A stretch of 64,000 nt of DNA from Methylobacterium sp. WL1 (GTDB taxonomy: Bacteria > Pseudomonadota > Alphaproteobacteria > Rhizobiales > Beijerinckiaceae), in the NCBI RefSeq assembly GCF_008000895.1, contig NZ_CP042823.1, positions 4,601,001-4,665,000 on the forward strand. The letters are read 5' to 3'. The number at the start of each line of letters is the position of its first letter. Position 1 is the first letter of the stretch. The notes beneath the pieces are model-generated. The model was not told the DNA's origin, did no database searches, and saw only the letters and a list, made by a program, of their open reading frames with translations. Positions 52,345-61,311 of this stretch are shown piece after piece. The position numbers were made by a program, and so were the translations under genes.

Positions 52345-52362
52345 CCTCGTAAATTTACGAGG
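52345..52362. promoter_or_regulatory. Lux box (LuxR binding site)
   Basis: CCTCGTAAATTTACGAGG is a perfect 18-bp palindrome located 52 bases upstream of the luxI start and between luxR and luxI. Size, symmetry and placement match LuxR-family operators, so LuxR plus signal should activate luxI here (positive feedback). Confidence 0.8.
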
Positions 52363-52380
52363 TCGGCGGCCGCCCCGGGG

Positions 52381-53112
52381 TCAGGCTATGATGCCCTGCC
52401 GCATGGCCTCGGCGACGCATTGGACGCGGTTGACCGCGTCGAGCTTGCGGGCGGCGTTCTTGAGGTGGAACTCCACGGTCCGCTGCGACGTGCTCAGGAT
52501 CTCGGAGGCCTCCCAGCTGGTCTTGCCGGCCGCGGTCCAGCGCAGGCACTCGATCTCCCGCGCGGTGAGCCGGGGCGCCTTGCGCGCCGGGCTGCGGCCG
52601 CCCTCGCGGATCAGGGTCTCGGCCCGCTGGTAGGCGTAGATCGACACGAGGTGCAGCGCCGCCTTGGCGTCGTCCGACAGGTCGAGCCGGTCCGCCCCGA
52701 AGCTGACGCCGCCCCCCGGGCCGGACAGGTGATGGATCGGGACGCAGAACCCCTGCGTCAGCCCGAACTCGGTCGCCTCGCCCATCACCCGGGCGGCCCC
52801 GGCCTCGTCGGCCCGGTAGGGCGCCTCCCGCCACAGGAACGGCTCGGTGGTGCGCCGGACATGGTTCGCGACCGGGTCGATCCGCAGGTAGTCCCGGTCG
52901 AAATAGCGCTTCCGCCAGCCCTCCGGCCAGGCCGGCACCAGGGCGCAGCCCTGCGTGGAGATCGCGTGCTCCGCCGGCAGGTTGGTGATGATGAAGGCGT
53001 CGTAGCCGAAATACGCGCCGGCCGACCGCATCTCGCGCAGGATGTCCGGGATCCGCGCGGCCTGCTTGAGACGGCCGACGATCTCGAAGGCCTTGTGGCT
53101 ATCCTGGCTCAC
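52381..53112 (-). CDS. luxR: LuxR-family quorum-sensing regulator
   Basis: A 243-aa receptor. The N-terminal autoinducer-binding domain (about 20-165) shows YFGYDAFIITNLP, WRKRYFDRDYLRIDPVANHV (the conserved W, Y and D-P) and GFCVPIHHLSGPGGGVSFG. The C-terminal LuxR helix-turn-helix (about 178-240) shows LTAREIECLRWTAAGKTSWE, ASEILSTSQRTVEFHLKNAA. It lies upstream of luxI on the same strand and should bind the palindrome at 52345. Confidence 0.93.
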   Translation of the reverse strand: MSQDSHKAFEIVGRLKQAARIPDILREMRSAGAYFGYDAFIITNLPAEHAISTQGCALVPAWPEGWRKRYFDRDYLRIDPVANHVRRTTEPFLWREAPYRADEAGAARVMGEATEFGLTQGFCVPIHHLSGPGGGVSFGADRLDLSDDAKAALHLVSIYAYQRAETLIREGGRSPARKAPRLTAREIECLRWTAAGKTSWEASEILSTSQRTVEFHLKNAARKLDAVNRVQCVAEAMRQGIIA

Positions 53113-53268
53113 GGAACGTCCGAATGCTTGCGGAGTAAAATTTATCCGACCTGTAGTTGTAGCAATGTCAGTCTCCCGCGAAGAAACCTATACATGAGGT
53201 TGCGCTACCGGCCAAGCGTGCGGGGGCGGCCGCGACGGTCCGTGCGGTTCCACCGGGGCCGCCGGGTC

Positions 53269-53857
53269 TCAGGCCGGCGGCGCGCTCCCCGCGGTCCGCC
53301 GCGCCGGCCGGCTGACGAACCGGGATCCGGCGAGCAAAAGCGCCAGGGCGTCTCGGCGCCGCGGGTGATCCCGATGCGGCGGTCCGCCGCGACCGCGACG
53401 GCCTGCGCCCGGGCTCGAACCGGAACGGCGCCTCCGCCACCGGCAGGCCATCCAGCGCGCCGGTGACCCCGAGGGCCTGGCACAGCCGGCCGGGTCCGGC
53501 GCAGAGCAGAAGCGGATCGTCCGTGCCGCGCCGGGCCGCCATGGCGTCCTGGCCCTCGGTCGGCTCGATCGCCCGCAGCAGCACCGCGCTGCCCGGCTCG
53601 CAGACCAGGTTCAGGCACCAGTGCAGCCCGTAGGACCGGTAGACGTAGACGTGCCCGGGCGGCCCGAACATGCTGGCGTTGCGGCGGGTCGGGCCCGCGA
53701 AGCTGTGGGAGGCCGGGTCGGTCCGGTCGTAGGCTTCCGTCTCGACGATGAGCCCGCCCGCCGCGCCGACCCAGAGCCGCGCGCCGATCAGCTCCGCCGC
53801 CACCGCGGCGGCGTTCCGGGCGAAGAACAAGGCGGGCTTCGGATCGACGGGGGTCAT
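53269..53857 (-). pseudogene. DNA-3-methyladenine glycosylase (AAG family), frameshifted
   Basis: The frame from ATG 53857 shows AAG family signatures ([80 protein letters not shown]). After APFRFEPG (about 53430) sense moves to a second frame ([17 protein letters not shown]) and near 53342 to a third ([17 protein letters not shown]) ending at 53269. Two single-base losses explain this. The unshifted frame would run to 53168 with a meaningless tail. The enzyme removes alkylated bases; this copy is broken or contains sequencing errors. Confidence 0.8.
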
Positions 53858-54198
53858 GCTGGGCGTGTCATGCCGGAAGTGTCATCTGGATGGTGTCAGC
53901 CAGCCGGGCAAGGCCGGGCGGTCCGTTGGGTTGACGTTCCGCCGGCATCCGGGTCCGGCCCCGCAGACTTCGTGGACGTGGCGGATGGGCCGCGCACTTC
54001 TTCGTCGATCCCCGGCCGACGGCAATGCCTTTTTCGTTCGCTTCGAAGGGACCGCGAAGTCTGTCGGGCGGCCTCCGCTCCGGTCCCGACCCGAAATTCG
54101 CCCGCACGTAGAAAGACAGCGGAGGCCGCGGACGCGGTTTGCTGGTACGACAGGCCGGCCAGACCGGGCCCGCTGCCGATCTCGTCGGACCTCCCAGC
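53858..54198. other. Divergent intergenic region
   Basis: No gene is supported. It separates the glycosylase (minus) from the cyclase (plus). Three short GTGTCA-containing motifs (ggcgtgtcatg, aagtgtcatct, tggtgtcagcc) occur at 53860-53900. The rest is GC-rich and without clear promoters. Confidence 0.4.
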
Positions 54199-55929
54199 AT
54201 GACGCGCACCTCGTCGATCGCGACGCTCCGAACCCCCGCCGGGGGTTTGCCGGCCGCCCCGATCCCGCTGCGCGCCCGGGTCCGGCCCGTCCTCGGCGTC
54301 CGCCGCCTGCGCCTCGGCAGCGGTCTGGTGCTGTTCGCCTACATCCTGACCCACCTGACCAACCATGCCCTCGGCAACGTCTCCCTCGACGCCATGGAGG
54401 ACGGCCTCGATATCGCTTCCGCCCTGTGGCTCAACCCGCTGGGCCTGGCGCTGCTCTACGGCGCCCTGCTGATCCACCTGCTGCTCGGGCTCCAGGGCCT
54501 CTACGTGGCCCGCTACTTCCGCTGGCGGCCCGGCGAGGTGGTCCAGATGGTCTCCGGCCTGCTGATCCCGCCGCTGCTCATCAGCCACGTCGCGGGCACC
54601 CGGATCGCCTTCGCCACCGAGGGCCTCGACAAGGGCTACGCGCAGGAACTCTACGCCTTCTGGGTCGCCGCGCCGCAGCAGGGCGCGATGCAGGCGGCGA
54701 TGCTGGTCATCGCCTGGATCCACGGCTGCTCCGGCCTGTATTTCTGGCTCCGTCTGAAGCCCGCCTTCGGGCGCGCCGCCCCCTGGCTGCTGGCGGTGGC
54801 GGTGCTGGTGCCGGTCCTCGCCCTGCTCGGCTTCGCGCAGGGCGGCCGGACGATCGCTGCGCTCGCCCAGGACCCGGCCTGGCGCGCCGTGGCGCTCCAG
54901 CCGGTCCATGTCGGACTGCCCGACCAGGTGGCGCGGCTCGCCGCCATCCGGAACGGGATGCTGCTGACCTATGCCGGCCTGGTGGCCGCCGTGATCGCGG
55001 CCCGCGGGGTCCGGACCCTGGCGGAGATCAAGCGCGGGACGATCCGGCTGCGCTATCCCGGCGGCCGCGTGGTCCGGGTACCTCACGGCACCAGCGTGCT
55101 GGAGGCGAGCCGGCGCAACCGGATCCCGCATGCCAGCGTCTGCGGCGGCCGGGGCCGGTGTTCCACCTGCCGAATCCGCGTGCTCGACGGCAGCGACCGC
55201 ACGCCCCCCGCGGGCCGGGCCGAGCGCGCCGTGCTGGAGCGGATCGCCGCCGGGCCGGGGGTGCGCCTCGCCTGCCAGTTCCGGCCCGAGGCCGACCTCG
55301 CCGTGGTGCCGCTGTTCCCGCTGCCGCCGCCGGTGCGGCAGGCGGATCTGCTCGACCGGGCGCAATCCGGCGAGGAGCGCTTCATCGTGGCGATGTTCGT
55401 CGACCTGCGCGGCTCGACCCGGCTCGCCGAGGAGCGGCTGCCCTACGACACGGTGTTCATCATCAACCGCTTCCTGGGCGCGGTCGGCGACGCGGTGCGG
55501 GAGGCCGGCGGCTCGACCAACCAGTTCCTGGGCGACGGCCTGCTGGCCCTGTTCGGCCTCGAGACCGAACCCGAGCCGGCGGCGCGCGACGCGCTCCGGG
55601 CGGTGGAGCTCGTGGCCGAGCACGTCGCCACCCTGAACGAGCTCCTGGCCGCGGACCTGGAGCACACCCTCCGGTACGGGATCGGCGTGCATGCCGGCCT
55701 GGCGATCGTCGGCGAGATGGGCGACGCCACCGACGCCCGCTTCACCGCGCTCGGCGACACCGTCAACGTCGCCTCGCGCCTGCAGGGCCTGACCAAGGTT
55801 TTAGGCTGCATCGCTGTGGTCTCGGAGGCGGTCTACCGCGCCGCCAAGGCCACGCCGACGGCGATCCGGGAGATCCCGGTGGAGGGCCGATCCGAGCCGG
55901 TCCGGGTGAGCACGCTCGGGGTGCTCTGA
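54199..55929 (+). CDS. Membrane haem-like / [2Fe-2S] / adenylate cyclase fusion
   Basis: A 576-aa protein from ATG 54199. The first 270 residues have about six hydrophobic helices rich in histidines (YILTHLTNHALGN, LLIHLLLGLQGLY, LISHVAG, IAWIHGCSGLYFWLR), like diheme cytochrome b subunits of quinone-linked enzymes. A plant-type ferredoxin domain follows (C315-x5-C321-x2-C324 ... C359). Then comes a class III nucleotidyl cyclase (metal Asp 402 in MFVDLRGSTRLAE, Asp 446 in FLGDGLLALFG, ALGDTVNVASRL). It probably makes cAMP in response to quinone or redox state; haem binding is inferred. Confidence 0.88.
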   Translation: MTRTSSIATLRTPAGGLPAAPIPLRARVRPVLGVRRLRLGSGLVLFAYILTHLTNHALGNVSLDAMEDGLDIASALWLNPLGLALLYGALLIHLLLGLQGLYVARYFRWRPGEVVQMVSGLLIPPLLISHVAGTRIAFATEGLDKGYAQELYAFWVAAPQQGAMQAAMLVIAWIHGCSGLYFWLRLKPAFGRAAPWLLAVAVLVPVLALLGFAQGGRTIAALAQDPAWRAVALQPVHVGLPDQVARLAAIRNGMLLTYAGLVAAVIAARGVRTLAEIKRGTIRLRYPGGRVVRVPHGTSVLEASRRNRIPHASVCGGRGRCSTCRIRVLDGSDRTPPAGRAERAVLERIAAGPGVRLACQFRPEADLAVVPLFPLPPPVRQADLLDRAQSGEERFIVAMFVDLRGSTRLAEERLPYDTVFIINRFLGAVGDAVREAGGSTNQFLGDGLLALFGLETEPEPAARDALRAVELVAEHVATLNELLAADLEHTLRYGIGVHAGLAIVGEMGDATDARFTALGDTVNVASRLQGLTKVLGCIAVVSEAVYRAAKATPTAIREIPVEGRSEPVRVSTLGVL

Positions 55930-55980
55930 GCCGCCGGGGTGTTCACGGATCGGTGCCATCTGGCACGGTGAGAAACCCCA

Positions 55981-57243
55981 TCAGCACCGCTGGGCCGCCC
56001 TCCCCCCGGCCAGATGCCGGGACAGGGCCAGCATGAGCGGCACCACGGCGAGCGCCGTCACGGCAGCCGCCACCGCGGCCCAATGGGGGCCGGCCGCGTC
56101 CCCGAGCCGGCCATAGAGCAGCGGGGCCGCCAGCGCGCTGCCCCCGAGCGTGCAGGTGTAGAACACCGCGAACGCCCGCTCGACCCGGCCGCCCGGGGCG
56201 AGTTCCGGCACCGTGCCGTACAGGACCGACGAGGTGCCGTTCAGCATCACTCCGAGCAGCGGCAGCAGGATCAGCGCGGGCACGAGCGGCAGGGCGATCA
56301 CCGCCAGGATCGTGGCCGCGGTCCCGGTCTCGGTCAGCAGCACGGTCCGGGTCACGCGGAAGCGCTCCCCGAGCCGGCCGCAGACGGCCTTGCCGAGCGC
56401 GCCGCCGATGAACACCAGCGAGAGCGCGAGCCCCACGGTGGTCAGGGCCGCGCCCTTCTCCTGCAGCAGGAACGGCAGGTAGAGCAGGAAGGCGGGGCGC
56501 GCGGCGTTGTCGAGGGTGCCGATGGCGACGAGCAGCCCGAAGCCGGGCCGCGCCTCCGTCCCGTCGCCCCCCCGCGCGGGACCCGGGGCGGTCCGGGATG
56601 GCGCGCCGCGTGAGGCGGGATCACGCGGCAGCCAGCGGCCGACGCCGAGCGCGACCGCGACGCCCAGCCCGGCGATCACCCAGAGCGCCGTTCGCCAGCC
56701 CGACAGGGTCAGCAGGAAGCCGACCAGCGGCGGCACGGCCGCCTTCCCGAGGTCGCCGGCGAAGTTGTAGGTGCCGAGCGGCCCCCGCGCGGCGGCCCCG
56801 TAGGCCCGGGCGATCACCGTCGAGGCGAGCGGATGCTGCGTGCTGCTGCCCGCGCCGCCGAGCAGCAGGCCGGCGCAGAGGCCGATCAGGCCCCCCGACG
56901 CCCCGGCGAGTGCGTAGCCGCCGGCGCTGAGCAGCGTGCCGAGGACCAGGACGGTGCGGGCACCGAGCGACTGGGCGAGCCGGCTCGCCGGCATCTGCAG
57001 GGCGGCGAGCGCGCCGTTATAGAGCGAGCGCAGCAGCGCCAGCGCGACGTAGTCGAGGCCGAACTCCGCCTGCCAGACCGGCAGCAGCACGTAGATCAAG
57101 TCGGTGTAGCCGTCGTGGAGGGCGTGGTTGACCCCGGTGACCACGAGGATGCGCTTGTCCTGGATGCGCTTGTCCTCGATGCGCTTGGCCGTCCGGTCCG
57201 GGGCGTCGTCCAGCGAGGCGGTGAGCTCCGATGCGCGGGCCAT
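55981..57243 (-). CDS. MFS transporter
   Basis: A 420-aa protein from ATG 57243, with twelve hydrophobic segments and the NHALHDGYTDLIYVLLPVWQ start found in fosmidomycin-resistance (Fsr)-like MFS proteins. Central loop QSLGARTVLVLGTLLSAGGY and a charged middle loop (RDPASRGAPSRTAPG) are present. Substrate unknown; an efflux role is likely. In its N-terminal tail a 15-bp unit (gatgcgcttgtcctg on the plus strand) is repeated nearly three times. The LysR-type gene is divergent. Confidence 0.9.
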   Translation of the reverse strand: MARASELTASLDDAPDRTAKRIEDKRIQDKRILVVTGVNHALHDGYTDLIYVLLPVWQAEFGLDYVALALLRSLYNGALAALQMPASRLAQSLGARTVLVLGTLLSAGGYALAGASGGLIGLCAGLLLGGAGSSTQHPLASTVIARAYGAAARGPLGTYNFAGDLGKAAVPPLVGFLLTLSGWRTALWVIAGLGVAVALGVGRWLPRDPASRGAPSRTAPGPARGGDGTEARPGFGLLVAIGTLDNAARPAFLLYLPFLLQEKGAALTTVGLALSLVFIGGALGKAVCGRLGERFRVTRTVLLTETGTAATILAVIALPLVPALILLPLLGVMLNGTSSVLYGTVPELAPGGRVERAFAVFYTCTLGGSALAAPLLYGRLGDAAGPHWAAVAAAVTALAVVPLMLALSRHLAGGRAAQRC

Positions 57244-57337
57244 CTGCTTCCCTTGGTGGTTCCATCGCAGGATGCGGGTCTCGCGCCCGGCTGACAAACG
57301 ACTTATGCTGACGCTCGCGTGAGGAAATCTGACAGAC

Positions 57338-58225
57338 ATGCATCGCCGCCTGCCGCCCCTCAACGCCCTCAGGGCCTTCGAGGCGGCGGCCCGTCACGCG
57401 AGCTTCACCCGCGCCGCCGAGGAGCTGCGCGTGACCCACGGAGCCGTGAGCCGGCACGTGCAGATGCTCGAAGGCTGGCTCGGCGTGCCGCTGTTCGAGC
57501 GTCACAACCGGCGCGTGGTGCTCACCGAGGCCGGGCAGAGCTACGCCGCCGAGATCGGCGCCGCCCTCGACCGCGTCGCCCTGGCCACCGCCCGCCAGGT
57601 CGAGCGCGGCCGGCCGCGCCTGCTGCACGTCAACGCGCTGGCCACCTTCACCCTGCGCTGGCTGATCCCGCGCCTGTCCGGCTTCCAGGTCGCCCACCCC
57701 GCCGTGGAAGTCCGGCTGACCACCTCCAACGTGCCCCTGGCCCACCTGGTGGACCCGTTCGACGTGGCGATCCGGGGCGGGCCGGATACGCGTCCCGGCC
57801 ATATCGGGCAGCCGTTCCTGTCCGAGCGGCGCCTGCCGGTGTGCAGCCCGGCCCTGCTGCGGCGCCTGCCGCTCCACGAACCGGAACACCTGCGCCACCA
57901 TACCCTCCTGCACGCGGCGACGCTCCCGGAGGTCTGGCCGCACTGGCTGCGGGCCGCCGGGGTGCCGGACCTGACGCCGCAGGCCTCGGTGACCCTGGAG
58001 CACTTCTACCTGACGCTGCAGGCCGCCCTCGACGGCCTCGGCGTCGCGATGGGCCCGGAGCGCCTGATCGCCGACGACGTGGCCGCCGGCCGCCTGACCC
58101 GCCCGTTCGCGGGCCCGTCGCTGCCGGCGCGGAGCTACTACACCTACGTACCCGAGACCCGGGCGGACGACCCGACCGTACGCGCCTTCTGCGCCTGGCT
58201 GACCGAGGCGGCGCACGACGCCTGA
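57338..58225 (+). CDS. LysR-family regulator (GcvA-like)
   Basis: A 295-aa LysR regulator. The N-terminal helix-turn-helix (MHRRLPPLNALRAFEAAARH, SFTRAAEELRVTHGAVSRHV, PLFERHNRRVVLTEAGQSY) has the PPLNALRAFEAAARH start typical of GcvA-type members. The effector domain runs from about 90 to 290. Divergent from the MFS gene with a 94-base gap, so it probably controls that transporter. Confidence 0.92.
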   Translation: MHRRLPPLNALRAFEAAARHASFTRAAEELRVTHGAVSRHVQMLEGWLGVPLFERHNRRVVLTEAGQSYAAEIGAALDRVALATARQVERGRPRLLHVNALATFTLRWLIPRLSGFQVAHPAVEVRLTTSNVPLAHLVDPFDVAIRGGPDTRPGHIGQPFLSERRLPVCSPALLRRLPLHEPEHLRHHTLLHAATLPEVWPHWLRAAGVPDLTPQASVTLEHFYLTLQAALDGLGVAMGPERLIADDVAAGRLTRPFAGPSLPARSYYTYVPETRADDPTVRAFCAWLTEAAHDA

Positions 58226-58273
58226 ACACGGGACAGGAAGCGGGATGGCATCCGGAGCTATCCTGGCGCAAGA

Positions 58274-58341
58274 ATGCTTGTCAGGCATAGATGTTTGTCA
58301 GGCATAGATGCTTGTTAGGCATAGATGCTTGTTAGGAATGC
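58274..58341 (+). repeat. Four tandem 17-bp repeats
   Basis: Unit ATGCTTGTCAGGCATAG at 58274, 58291 (ATGTTTG...), 58308 and 58325 (last copy diverges at its end). They lie 52 bases before the helicase start, in a promoter or leader position. Unit ends ATGC and GCAT make a partial dyad, so each copy could be a binding site. Confidence 0.85.
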
Positions 58342-58392
58342 GTTCGACGGCGTCAGCGCCGACCGGCGGACGCCGCTGCCGAAGGTGAGTTC

Positions 58393-60534
58393 ATGGCGCG
58401 CAAGCGTCTCCGCCCCACGATCGCGTATCTGTCCGAGGCCGTGGCGCGGCTCGGGCTCGCCCCGGATTCCGTCGACCTGGAAACCCTACGCGCCGATCTC
58501 GAGCTGCCCGATTTCGGCGCCGAGGTCGCGGACGAGCGGGTCGCCCAGGCGTTGCGCGACCGGCAGCGGGCCCGGGCCTTCGCCGAGACGGGCGTCCCGG
58601 CGGTCCGGAAGGCCATCCCCACCCTGAAGGCCGCGATCACCCGGGACCATCGGGTGATCTGGACCATCCGGATCGAGATCCCGCTGCTCGACAACGGCCG
58701 CATGGACCTCCGGATCGACATCGCCCCGGACCCGGCCGCCGCTGAGATCCTGGCGCGCATGGCGGCCCGGAACGATCCCGCCTACCGGGTCGAGGCCCTG
58801 CGGGCGGCCGTGACGGAGCGGGCGGCCGAGGCCGTCCGCAGCTTGGGCAAGCCGGTCGAGCGCCTGCGGGGGCAGATCATCCAGGACCTGCGCGAGGTCG
58901 GGGCCGATGCGGCCGCCTACATCGCCCACATGGACCGGTCGCTGCGGTCCCGGGTGTTCGCCTACGGGCCGAAGCTGGCACGCGCCCTGGTCGACGCGCT
59001 CACCCCCGTGCGCCGCCACGCCAAGGCGGTGGCGAGCGAGGGCTCGCGCCTGCGCCGCCTGCGCGATCAGGTCGGCTTCGGTGCCTATATCGAGCGCTTC
59101 GCCGCCGCCCGCCGGCTGAACCGGCGGATCCTGTTCCACATGGGCCCGACCAATTCCGGCAAGACCTACGCGGCCCTGCAGATGCTGACGGCGGCGCCGA
59201 CGGGCACCTATCTGGCGCCGCTGCGGCTGCTCGCCCTGGAGAATTACGAGGCCCTGCGCGAGCGTGGGCTCCGGGCCGGGATGGTCACCGGCGAGGAGGT
59301 CTTGGGCGAGCCCGAGCCGACCCACACCGCCCGCACCATCGAGACCGCCGACCTGACCCGCCCCATCGATGTCGCGGTGATCGACGAGATCCAGATGCTG
59401 TCGGATCCCGACCGCGGCTGGGCCTGGACCAACGCCCTGTTCGGCGTGGCCGCCCGGACCGTGGTCGTGTGCGGTTCCGACGACGCCCTGTCGTACGTCC
59501 GCCGCGCCGCCGAGGCCGCGGGCGAGTCGCTGGAGGTGATCCCGTTCACCCGCAAGTCGCCGCTCCTGCTGCTCGACGAGGCGGTGCCCCTTGAGAAGGT
59601 CGAGCCGGGGGACGCGGTCGTGGCGTTCTCGCGCCGAGCCGTGCACGAGAACCGGGAGATCCTGGTCGCCCGCGGGCACCGGGTCGCGACGATCTACGGC
59701 GCCCTGTCGCCGGAGGTGCGCCGGGCCGAGGCCACCCGCTTCCGCACCGGCGAGGCCAACGTCCTGGTCACCACCGACGCGATCGGCATGGGGCTCAATC
59801 TCGGGCCGCTCCGGCGGATCGTGTTCTCGACCGTGCGCAAGTGGGACGGCGTGAAGGAGCGCGGGCTGACCAATTCCGAGATCCGCCAGATCGCCGGGCG
59901 GGCGGGCCGCTACGGGCACCAGGAGGTCGGCTACGTGGCGGCGACGGACGCGATCGCCGTCGAGCCGATCCGGGTCGCGTTGTCGGGCGCTCCCACGGCG
60001 CCGGCAGCGGACTCGCGCTTCTTCGTCCGGCCGGATCTCGGCGCGATCCGCTCCGTCGCCGCAGAGATGCAGACCCACAGCCTCCACGAGGTGCTGACGC
60101 ACTTCGCCCGGGCGACCTTCTATGCCGGCTCGCCGTTCCAGCCCTCGGCTCTGGAGGAGATCCTGGAGGTCGCGCGGGTGGTCGACCGGGCGCGGTTGCC
60201 GATCGAGGAAAAGTTCGCCTTCTCGGTCTGCCCGATCAACCGGCGCGACGAGATCGCCATGGGCATGCTCGAACGCTGGAGCCAGGCCCGGGCGGCCGGC
60301 ACCACGGTCCCGGCCCTGCGGGCGAACCTGACCGGGGAACTCGACTACCAGGAGCGGAGCGTCCGCCTGGCCAGCGCCTATCTATGGCTGTCACGCCGCT
60401 TCCCCGACACCTTCGACGACGTCGAGGCGATCCGGCACATGCGCAGCCGCGCCAACGACGCCATCGAGCAGCACCTGCGCGAGACCGCGACCCGCAAGGC
60501 CGAGCGCCGCACCCGCCGGGCGGGCACGCGCTAA
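58393..60534 (+). CDS. SUV3-like DEAD/H helicase
   Basis: A 713-aa helicase. After a 240-residue family-specific helical N-terminus come motif I ILFHMGPTNSGKTYAALQML, motif Ia TYLAPLRLLALENYEALRER, motif II VAVIDEIQMLSD, then motif V TTDAIGMGLNLGPLRRIVFS and motif VI SEIRQIAGRAGRYG. Suv3 proteins unwind RNA (or RNA-DNA) and in mitochondria form the degradosome; bacterial members in alphaproteobacteria are little studied. The C-terminus ends in a basic tail (RKAERRTRRAGTR). Preceded by tandem repeats. Confidence 0.9.
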   Translation: MARKRLRPTIAYLSEAVARLGLAPDSVDLETLRADLELPDFGAEVADERVAQALRDRQRARAFAETGVPAVRKAIPTLKAAITRDHRVIWTIRIEIPLLDNGRMDLRIDIAPDPAAAEILARMAARNDPAYRVEALRAAVTERAAEAVRSLGKPVERLRGQIIQDLREVGADAAAYIAHMDRSLRSRVFAYGPKLARALVDALTPVRRHAKAVASEGSRLRRLRDQVGFGAYIERFAAARRLNRRILFHMGPTNSGKTYAALQMLTAAPTGTYLAPLRLLALENYEALRERGLRAGMVTGEEVLGEPEPTHTARTIETADLTRPIDVAVIDEIQMLSDPDRGWAWTNALFGVAARTVVVCGSDDALSYVRRAAEAAGESLEVIPFTRKSPLLLLDEAVPLEKVEPGDAVVAFSRRAVHENREILVARGHRVATIYGALSPEVRRAEATRFRTGEANVLVTTDAIGMGLNLGPLRRIVFSTVRKWDGVKERGLTNSEIRQIAGRAGRYGHQEVGYVAATDAIAVEPIRVALSGAPTAPAADSRFFVRPDLGAIRSVAAEMQTHSLHEVLTHFARATFYAGSPFQPSALEEILEVARVVDRARLPIEEKFAFSVCPINRRDEIAMGMLERWSQARAAGTTVPALRANLTGELDYQERSVRLASAYLWLSRRFPDTFDDVEAIRHMRSRANDAIEQHLRETATRKAERRTRRAGTR

Positions 60535-60830
60535 TCCGACCAGCGGTAACCGAGGCTGGCGATGACGGTCCGGCCGTTGCCGTAGAAGCAGCCCCCCGCA
60601 GCGAAGCAGGACGTGACACTGGTCCGGTCGAACAGGTTGGCGGCGTTCATCGAGACCTGCCAGCCCGCCAGCCCCGGATCGGCGGCGCCGAGTTCGTGGC
60701 GGACACCGATGTCCACCAGGGTCACGGGCGGCACCGAGAAGCTGTTGGCCGGGTCGCCGGCGCTCCGGCCAATGGCGCGGATCCCGCTGGCGAGACCCGG
60801 GCCACGATCCCAGGGACCGGATCCGTTCCC
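60531..60830 (-). pseudogene. C-terminal fragment of a TonB-dependent receptor
   Basis: The minus frame reads LASGIRAIGRSAGDPANSFS, VPPVTLVDIGVRHELGAADP, then WQVSMNAANLFDRTSVTSCF, AAGGCFYGNGRTVIASLGYR, ending W-S-D. The ANLFD and YGNGRT pieces and the terminal aromatic residue followed by a short tail belong to outer-membrane siderophore receptors of the FhuA/FpvA type. The plug, TonB box and most of the barrel are missing, so it is non-functional. It converges on the helicase gene with a 4-base overlap. Confidence 0.75.
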
Positions 60831-61311
60831 GTCATCCCGCGTCGCGTCACCGTAAGCACGGGCAGCGCGATCTCCGTGTCCGTGTCGCTTCGCGGAACCG
60901 CCGTGTTCGCCGATCGACCCGACGCGCGCATCGACCGCGCCCGGATCAATGGCGCAGAGCCGGAATGACCCTGCCCGTCCGCCCGGCTACGCCTCCGTCT
61001 GGTGCCGGGAAATGAACGCGTTGCTCGCAGGCGGCGACCCCTTCGTGCCGATCTATGACGGGCGCCGGCACGACGAAGCGCAGGACGACCGGGTCGTGCG
61101 CGGCCTCTAGCTGAAACGGAACAAGAAAGCCCTGGGCGGGCGCTGCCGCGCATTGATCGTCGTCGAGCCAGACCCGGAGGGCCGCCACGCCCTTTTCCAG
61201 CGTGATCCGCGCGTTCGGCACGCGCCAGGCCGCATGCGCCAACGATCGCGAAGCCGTCGCACTGGCTAGGCAGACCCTGGACACGGTGGGCTGATCGGAG
61301 CCGCAGCGCGC
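60831..61311. other. Intergenic, no supported gene
   Basis: A minus-strand frame around 60946-61284 contains a stretch that could be a relic (ITLEKGVAALRVWLDDDQCA, FLVPFQLEAAHDPVVLRF), but its ends are not protein-like and I cannot assign it. The remainder shows nothing. Confidence 0.4.

Noticed and set aside
52294..52380. The short CCCCCTTTGGGGG inverted repeat at 52305-52317, considered as a terminator after luxR
   Set aside because: Too short and without a T-run; luxR to luxI read-through plus the lux box explains the region better.
57120..57190. Triple 15-bp repeat in the MFS gene considered as a regulatory element
   Set aside because: It is in frame and only duplicates a short charged N-terminal segment (IEDKRIQDKRI); no sign of function at DNA level.
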